A stretch of DNA of 64,000 nucleotides from assembly GCA_963555705.1 (NCBI GenBank), contig OY743171.1, positions 22,443,352 through 22,507,351 of the forward strand. Reading direction: 5' to 3'. Within the stretch, counting starts at the first letter, position 1; every line of letters starts with the position of its first letter. The DNA comes from Ligustrum vulgare (Eukaryota > Streptophyta > Magnoliopsida > Lamiales > Oleaceae). Below, in pieces: positions 57,036 to 64,000 of this stretch. Under the pieces are notes generated by a model that was not told where the DNA came from, made no database searches, and saw only the letters and a program-made list of their open reading frames with translations. The translations under genes were made by a program, and so were the position numbers.

Positions 57036-58811
57036 TGATTATTGTCCAATTTTACGTATTTTAGATAGGTAAATAAATGAAAAATACAATTTTGGGATAT
57101 AAATTATGTAATTTAGAGTAAAATTTATAAAATATTCAATTTTAATTTTTTAACTCTAAATTAATTTTAATTGCTAAAAATTTCATTTATTTAATTGCAG
57201 GGAAAGATTGGACTATATTTCAAATTGAATTTGAATTTCTTCTCAAAATTCTCTAACCTAATTCGACTGAAAAATCAAGAATGGTGCATATTTTTTGGCC
57301 CAATTTCCCAGCCCAAAAATCATCTTCAACCTACAGCCCTCTCTCACCACTGAACAGCCCCTCTCATGCCATACCATTCTCTGCTCTCAACCCACAGCAC
57401 GCATTCTCTTCTCTGTCTGATCTTCTACAGCAACTTCTAGCCATCTTCCCTCACAACACCAGCAGCTGGGGAACCCATTCTGTCTTCTCTCACGCCAACT
57501 TCCAACTGGAACTCAGCATCTTCTCACCAACTTCACCAGTCGCAAGCAATCCTTTCTCTCAATTCCCTCAGCCTCTGTCTTTGGCTTTCACCGTCAACCC
57601 ACAGCCTCTCCTCTCACACGCAGCTCTCCTCTATCTTCTCTCCTCTGGCACGCATTCTGTCACCATTCTCCTCTCCCACACAAAAAAACCAGCCATCCTT
57701 CTCCCTCACCATACACCACTTCACCTCTCCACTCCCAGCCGCAACCTGTTCTCTCACTCTCTGCCTCGTCTCTCACAGCCAGCACTCCTTTTTCCACCAG
57801 ACCCGCGTTCCCAGCTTCACTTCTCTACCGCCCTCACACAACTCAGCCGCAACTCTGGTTGCTCTCTTCCTCACGAGCCGCAACTCACGCTGCCAACAGC
57901 TCCACTTTCACTCGGCAACCTCCTCCATAGAAATAACTCAGCCACACTTCCCTCCAGCACTCCATACAACCAGCCGGCCATCTTTCTTTCTTCAGCCTCC
58001 ATCGCAATACATAGCAGCGGGAAGGAGGAGAAAACACAATCCCAACCTCTACTCAAAAGTCTGCAACACACACCAGCATCGGCCGGCCTCGTTTCACCTC
58101 ATATAGCGGCCTTGGTTTTGGTTATTTGTTCTAGTTTGATTTATTGCATTTTGTCTAGATTCTCAATTATTTTGATTGTTAGTCCACATACATTTATCTT
58201 ATTGATGTTAGTTTGATTTTAGATTTATTTTAGTATTGAAATCTCATTTCCGAATTTGAATTTCGTTTGATTAATGGTTATGGTTTGTTTGAATTTTATT
58301 TCGTTTAATTTAATTATGTTCGACTAAGTTATATTTGAGGGGAGTTATTCTTAGCGTCAATGGGTGTGTTTTAATTTCTTATGGGTGAATTGTTGTTATT
58401 ATAAGAGTTTATAAATTGTTTTAAGTTTTCAAATTATTTTACATGGATGAATATCGTTGATGTGGTATGTATTAAATATGCACACAACATGCTCGACTAA
58501 ATGCCATAAAATAAATTGACTAATTTTCTGCTAATGTGTTTAAATCTTATCGATATCAAGAAAATTCACACTAATCTTATTTGAAAAGCTCAATTGATAG
58601 CGAAAGAATAACTCTGCTCGAATTCCTTTTCATAGCAATTTAATTATATTCTCTCCAAATTTATTTTAGGAAAAATTGAAATCATAGTTTAAAACTTGAA
58701 TTTAGAAAATATTATTATACCAATAAAATCCCTAGGAAGAATGACCCTGGATTATTGCTGGGCTATAACCTGACCCCTTTATACTTGGAGGGTAGATTTA
58801 ACATCGAGTCA
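57036..58811 (+). mobile_element. Athila-like 3' LTR
   Basis: 1776 bp. It carries the counterpart (57281-58216) of the Ser/Pro-rich open frame, 311 codons instead of 315, with an internal stretch read in another phase for about 25 codons where an A run is one base shorter. Confidence 0.92.
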
Positions 58812-58959
58812 TTTGTTCCACTTAAAGTGGACGCAACCCGAGGAGGAATTAAACCAAAGACCTCTTGATATGAGGATTCTTGGGGCAAACCCACTTCACA
58901 GTGGACAATTCATATGTTGACGAGTCCGTAACACCTCCGGGCTGGACTCAACTTCCAAC
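58812..58959. mobile_element. right arm of the small inverted-repeat element split by Athila
   Basis: Begins with TTTGT (target duplication), then the perfect palindrome TCCACTTAAAGTGGA (58817-58831), and ends ggactcaacttccaac, the reverse complement of the left arm at 47155. No coding frame; no target duplication recognisable outside the element. Confidence 0.65.
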
Positions 58960-59593
58960 AACTTCTATTATAAGTCTGTAAGTCTATATTAATATGTTTC
59001 CCTATATAATAAAAGAATCTCTTTTCAGTTACTATTCATAAGCCACATTAGGATTGTTCATCGACTCGAGCTCAATTTCAGCCACACTGTTCAACTAATT
59101 GCATCATTCACTTATTTCATTTCTCAAAATACCCTTCTTCTCCTATATGCTATACATTCATATCTCTACAAAACCTAGAGGAACTCATGCAAACAAATAG
59201 TAGTGTCATCATCTACTGACTACTTCACCGCCATGGTCTCAATCTTTCATCTACCCGACACTGTACCACCATGTTCTGCGTTCATCTTTCCACAAAATCC
59301 TAGACAAACTCTTGCAACCAAACCAGGAAGGTCGTCATCATCTTCCAGCTAATTCACCACCATGGTCTCTATCTTTCATCTACCCTGCACCCTCTTTGTA
59401 ACTTCATGTATCTGTATGCATATAAATTCCTCTCACTTATTTACAAGTCATGTTAAGATGTGAGGCTTTGACTTTCTGGGAGAAAATAGGCTCCAAAGGC
59501 ATGGAGGATTGGATTGGGTTCAAATGGATATTGAGTTTTTCCCAATTTTCATCTTAAACACATAATCTTCATAGGATTGAAAAAAAAATCTGA
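58960..59593 (+). other. spacer with an imperfect ~120-bp tandem duplication
   Basis: The duplication is about 59165-59270 and 59288-59395 (shared blocks: atggtctc, atctttcatctaccc, acaaa-cctaga). Otherwise no gene recognised. Confidence 0.6.
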
Positions 59594-60531
59594 GGGTTTG
59601 TTTGATTGGAAAGATGGAAAATTGGTGGTAAGAAAATGTTTTCTAGGGAATTGATTTGCCTGGAAATTATTTTCCTGGGAAAATGCATTTAACTGTGTTT
59701 GATTAGTTTAAAATATTTTTACCAGGAAAATCCAATTCCTCCTCTTTTCGCACGCTAGGGATTCTCTCTCTCTCACAACCGTTGCCCAAAACTCTTTCTC
59801 AATTCGACACAACAGCTGGAGTCCATCAATTTCTAGGTGTAATCTCTCGAAATGACTTGAAAATTCATCGCGATCGTCTCAAGTAGTGACCTGATTCAAG
59901 GATTAGGTTGAAGGTATTGGTTTCTCAATTTTTCGAATGTTTGTGAATCGAATCCTTGAAATTCTTTCGTAAAGTTCAACACTTTTGCTTCCAAGTTTAG
60001 CAACCTTGTCAAACAACCCACACGTTCTTCTTTCTGTTTCCAACTACTGCAAGGTAATTCCGATGCTCTTTTTTTTAGCTTCTGTTTCTTGTTGTGTGGC
60101 TTGATTTTATATAAATCTGGAACTAAGTATTCATATACGTTCACATGTTTGCTGTAATACTTCAATATGTTGTAATTCTTTTTGTGTTCATTATTCTGTA
60201 GTAATGGAAAAATATGTTGCAATTTCACTGAGATTGAGGCTTAGATTTCATGAGACAATATGGAGAAGGAGCTCTTGAGATTGGGTTGTATGTTGGAATG
60301 GAGAAGGGGAAGGACAAAGTAGTATGCTATCCTTTGTTTCGCCTTGGAAAGTATTTTATCTACTCCAGCTAAAGAAAATATTTTCCTGCAATTCAAGGAA
60401 AACAAAGTCACGTGAGGGGAAGTTAGAAAATATTTGGTTTGGAAAATTTGGCTCACCAAACACAACAAAAGATGGAAAATATGATAAAATTTGCCATTTT
60501 CCATGGTAAATCTTGCCAATCGAACAGGGCC
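59594..60531. mobile_element. MITE-like element with Harbinger-type ends
   Basis: 938 bp. Left end GGGTTTGTTTGATTGGAAAG, right end on the other strand GGCCCTGTTCGATTGGCAAG: imperfect inverted repeats extending about 35 bp. Flanks are TGA on the left and TAA on the right, a plausible degraded TWA duplication. The interior has a CT-rich leader-like patch (59745-59790) and no transposase; it differs in sequence from the MITE pair at 4.8 and 51.3 kb. Confidence 0.6.
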
Positions 60532-61575
60532 TAAAGGTAATTAAGTTTTTCTTCTAATCTTCGAACCAAAATGTGTTGTGCTTTTCATTGACATTGGTGG
60601 AAATTTATTGTAAGTATTTGTACTAATGGTTCAAGTGTTCCGTATTCATTTTGTATGATTTACATTTTTGGAGTCTTAGAATTGTTACCAATTTACATGT
60701 GGTTGATTGGATAAATATAGAGTTGTTGTGTTCAATTCATTTCTCTAACCCGATTCTTTGACTGTCTTCAAGTTATTGTTGTTCTTTTCCGTTCTCCAAC
60801 ATAGGTTAAGTGTTCACGTATTTCAAGTTTTTGTAAGATCTGCGTTTCCTGAAATTCTTGCTTGAAATTCTTGTTGATATTGAGTTGGCCAATTTTATTC
60901 TACAATTTATATGTTGTATTAAATTGTTCTCATGGAAACTATAGGATATCCTTCATTGGAAGTTCTCACCGTGGTTTTGTTTTCTAAGAAATTTAATTAT
61001 TTCAACAACTCAAAGATCACTTACATCTATACAGTGTACAAAGAAACATGACTATCTTGATGAGAAAAATTCGGATATGTAGTGTTCTTAACATAAATCA
61101 ATAAAATCAAGTATTTTTCCAGTTTATTAATTCTTGGTAATTTGGCACGATTTTATTGGGAACTAAAGAATTAAGGCATGATTCTAACAAGATAAGCCAC
61201 TCTACGAGTTATACACCTATAAATGTAGGATTGTTGCATGTAACATACATATAAGAATGAACGTTGTTTGAGAATTAAGTGAAAGTTTTGTCAAGGTGCT
61301 GCGTTGAGTAGAGGAGTTTTGTAGTGTGATAGGCACATGTGCTTCCTTGAGTTTGTTAAAATTATTATTATTGAGTTGGTGTATATGTGCCATTGAAATA
61401 GATTTTAACATACTATTTTCTTTGGTTTTAAATTCTACAGAGTACAACCATGGAAGCTAAATAGTATCTGTTTTCATTGATTCTGGTTGGTTTCCTTGTT
61501 ATTATGTATTCCATTATCTTCGTTTCATTACCAGAGAAATGATGAGTTGTATGAGTAAATGGATGAAAGTGAGTG
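60532..61575. other. AT-rich DNA, nothing recognised
   Basis: No open frame, LTR end or repeat supported. Confidence 0.4.
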
Positions 61576-62281
61576 TGTAATGACCCGAGTTCCACTTAAC
61601 GGGCTGTTCCGATCGTTAGATGACGACGTACTATCCCCACTGTACCAACATTGATTTTTCAGCATGCTTTGCCCTCACTTACACGCTCCCCGAGAAAACT
61701 ACCCAGAAAGTCACCCATCATAGAATTGCTCCAAGTCAAGCACGCTTAACTGTGGAGTTTCTAACGATGGACTTCCAGAAAAGAAGGTGCACCTTATTGG
61801 TATGAGTAGTACCTATCAAATCTTTTAAGCTTTCCTGGTCTGGGTATTACAATCACCCCAGTTAGACTCACGACGTCCTCGTCACGTTTAATCCATTTGA
61901 GGATCCTTTGCCAGGCATTGAGATCCTAGAGGTGGCTCCTACGGGTTCAAGAGGTGGCTCCGGCTCTATGGCGTAGCACTTTGTCCTGCATAGCACTTAG
62001 GCGATCGGCTCTGATACCATTTGTAACGACCCGGGTCCCGACCATTAGATGATGACGTACTGTCCCCACTACACTAACAGAGGTCTCTTCAGCATGTTTT
62101 ATCCTCACTCGCACGCTCCCCGAGAAAACTTCCCAGGAGGTCACCCATCCTAAAATTGCTCCAAGCCAAGCACGCTTAACTGTGGAATTTCTAATGATCG
62201 ACTTCCGAAAAAGAAGGTGCACCTTGTTTGTATGAGTAGTACGTATCCTTTCTTTTAAGCTTTACTGGCTTGGGTGCTATA
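61576..62281 (-). mobile_element. Cassandra TRIM with two LTRs, minus strand
   Basis: LTRs 61576-61851 (276 bp) and 62022-62281 (about 260 bp), internal domain 170 bp with the primer-site complement GGCTCTGATACCA just before 62021. Each LTR bears a 5S-derived segment on the minus strand (about 61690-61813 and 62120-62242). The left flank is GAGTG. No matching duplication follows the right LTR, whose end is GGGTGCTATA instead of GTTACA; a gypsy LTR begins there directly. Confidence 0.88.
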
Positions 62282-64000
62282 ATCAAGCCTCGAGTTTCGT
62301 AAAGCTCGGGATGCCACGTCTCCATTAAAATTGACTTTCAAATAATAATTGGTGCGAAAAAATAACTGAGATTTAATTTAAATAATTTCATTCAACAAAT
62401 TAAACATTAAATAAATTCAAAATTTAACATAATTGGATAAAGTAAATAAGCTCTCAAAATTCTAAACAAAAGCATGTTTTAAAACTTGTTCAGTAGCCAC
62501 TATCGCACGCTTCGTCGTTAACTCCGAAATCTGCAATTTGTAAGTTTAAAATAGGGTGAGCGTTTCGAAAATACTCAGTAGGTTAAGTGCAATTTAAATA
62601 AACTGTACAATAAATAACACATATAATCATGCAACTTAAGTCATAAATTCTCATTCTCATCAAATAAGCAAATGAATCTCATGCTCGAAAGTAAATAGGT
62701 CATGCTTGAAGACATGTGGATCTAAGCCTAAAGGCAATGGTCCATGCCCGAAAACATGTGGATATGGGCCCGAATGCAACTAGTTCTCATAAATTACGTA
62801 ATCACATGCATAAATTTACAGTATGGGTTTACTTAATATTGTGCATTTAACATAAAAGATTTTTGAAGTAATGAACATACCTTAAGATATTCCTGATTTG
62901 TTGAAAAATGATTCTAGGTTTCTTGAAAACACCGCGCCTCGTCTATCTTTAGAATAAATGAACTTTAATTAGAAACTCGTAATAAATGTTTTATAAATGA
63001 ATTTAAATGTTGAGGATTTAATTGAAAACTTGGGAATAAAGATAAATATTTTAAAACTAAAGGAATGAAATAACTTAATTTAAAAATAGGGGCTGAAATA
63101 AGTGACTTTATAACTAAAGGGACGGGATTAAATGATTTTGCAACTTGAGGCCTGAAATGATCACTTTTCAAACTTTGAGGCTTAAGGAGTAATTTTATAA
63201 AAATCAAAATTATAAAACTCTCTCTCATTTGTCTCTCTCTCTAAAATTGGTAGAGGGAGAACAGAGGGGAGAGACACCGGCTCCTCTTCGGTGTCAGCGT
63301 TGCCGCCACCCTTTCGCCGGCGACCTACTGGGTGGTGACACCTTCGAGGGGCGGTGATGAGAGGAGGAGGTGAATGGTGGCATTTTGGGTCGGATATTTA
63401 TTCAAAACCGAGGCTGAGTCTGGTTCTTGAAGCTATGGTTTCCGGCCAAATCTCCGGTGACGAAGTGGCGGTTCAAGGTGAGTTTGTGGGTTGGTTTATT
63501 CTTTGGTTTTAAGTTTTAATTTGGGTTTGATTGGAGGTTGATTGGAGTGAGCAATGGCAGTGGCATTGGTGGTCGGTTTGTGCGTGAGTGTTAGGGGTGG
63601 CGATTGTAGCGGTTTAGGTTGTCTGTTGATGAGGCGGCAGTGTGTTAAGGCAATGAATTTCACACAGTGGTGGAGGCAGTGATTTGGTAATGTTCGGGTT
63701 GAGGTTTCGACTGCGGTGTTGGTGTGGCGATTCTTGATGATTTGAATCTGAATTTGGTTGTCGTTGGTGGATGTATGTGGTGGTTCGAATTTTGCCATTG
63801 TGATGAAAATGGTGGTTTACATTGGCTATTGCAAACCGTGGTGGTTGGTGATGATTTTTGGTGGTGATGGTGCTGACGGTTCTAATGGCAGAGGCGGCGG
63901 GTGGTGGTGGGTGGTTTAAGGTTCGGCAGTAAGGATAGTGGACGTGTAGCATGGGACTGCTCACATCAGTAATGGCAAGAAATTTATGTTCTTGCATCAA
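62278..64000 (-). mobile_element. LTR of a Tekay-like gypsy element, partial (runs off right edge)
   Basis: Resembles 31044-33494 in order: GCCTCGAGTTTCG start, atctgcaa and atactcagtagg blocks (62530-62582), GC-rich patch (63255-63480), antisense ATG at 63438 and CAAGGTGAGT at 63475-63484, then TG-rich DNA. The sequence is diverged, so it is another family or an old copy. Minus-strand frames at its right end are Pro/Thr/His-rich shadows of the TG-rich DNA and are not called genes. Confidence 0.7.

Larger units (their letters stand above)
47230..58811 (+). mobile_element. Athila-like gypsy element, complete, carrying a MITE
   Basis: LTRs 47230-49017 and 57036-58811 (TGATTATTG to CGAGTCA), perfect duplication TTTGT (47225-47229 and 58812-58816), primer site TGGTGCCGTTGCCGGGGA (49024-49041, the tRNA-Asp-type site typical of Athila) and a purine tract (gttggggagtg, 57025-57035). 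All pol segments lie in the same frame, broken only by stop codons and by a MITE of 855 bp. There is no recognisable env-like frame in the 1.7 kb after integrase. Confidence 0.93.

Overview
The window is repeat-dense nuclear DNA from a flowering plant, probably a eudicot; I do not recognise the species. The evidence is AT-rich sequence, plant-type LTR retrotransposons (Athila-like, Tat-like, chromovirus-like, Ty1/copia), Cassandra elements with 5S rRNA-derived LTRs, a plant L1-type LINE with a DUF4283-like ORF1 and an RNase H tail, Tourist/Harbinger-like MITEs, and a LOG-type cytokinin gene fragment at the left edge. No operons, tRNA genes, functional rRNA genes or CRISPR arrays were found.

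Left edge (1-1.5 kb): on the minus strand are the first 81 codons of a LOG-family gene and, 310 bp upstream of it, an open 181-codon frame resembling the cysteine-rich nucleic-acid-binding protein (NABP) of plant flexiviruses. These are the only two frames here that do not look like transposon debris. From about 1.5 to 4.4 kb lies the 3' end of a plus-strand gypsy chromovirus, including a 2.4-kb LTR that contains two minisatellites. A 789-bp Harbinger-like MITE follows (4759-5547).

7.3-15.3 kb: a roughly 330-bp tandem duplication whose second copy is split by a decayed minus-strand copia element (7756-15101, TSD GTTTC).

16-44 kb: a nested stack. The base is a decayed minus-strand Tat-like gypsy element whose parts are spread over 28 kb: integrase and RNase H at 16.0-17.2 kb, RT at 25.4-26.5 kb, protease and gag at 42.3-43.9 kb. 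Between RNase H and RT sits a minus-strand LINE (about 17.18-25.4 kb), itself interrupted by a Cassandra-derived chimera (17530-19323, TSD CTGAT). Between RT and protease sits a plus-strand CRM-like gypsy element (26531-42322, TSD TGTTG). That element is interrupted inside its pol by a young minus-strand Tekay-like element (31044-39669, TSD GAAAT). By eye the inner pair of LTRs is much more alike than the outer pair, as the nesting requires.

44.3-62.3 kb: a complete plus-strand Cassandra (44295-45034, TSD CTTTT); 2.1 kb of unassigned AT-rich DNA with repeated ATCGATA-centred palindromes; a complete Athila-like element (47230-58811, TSD TTTGT) inserted in a small inverted-repeat element and itself carrying the second copy of the MITE; another MITE-like element (59594-60531); and a second two-LTR Cassandra (61576-62281) that abuts a gypsy LTR running off the right edge.

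Most coding sequence is transposon gag-pol at different stages of decay. The best candidates for something new are the NABP-like frame beside the LOG gene, the two-headed Cassandra chimera, the ACGGCCGTAA array in the CRM-like LTRs, and a conserved exon-donor-like block antisense to pol in the Tekay-like LTRs. Where I write 'by eye', I mean a manual alignment and not a computed one.
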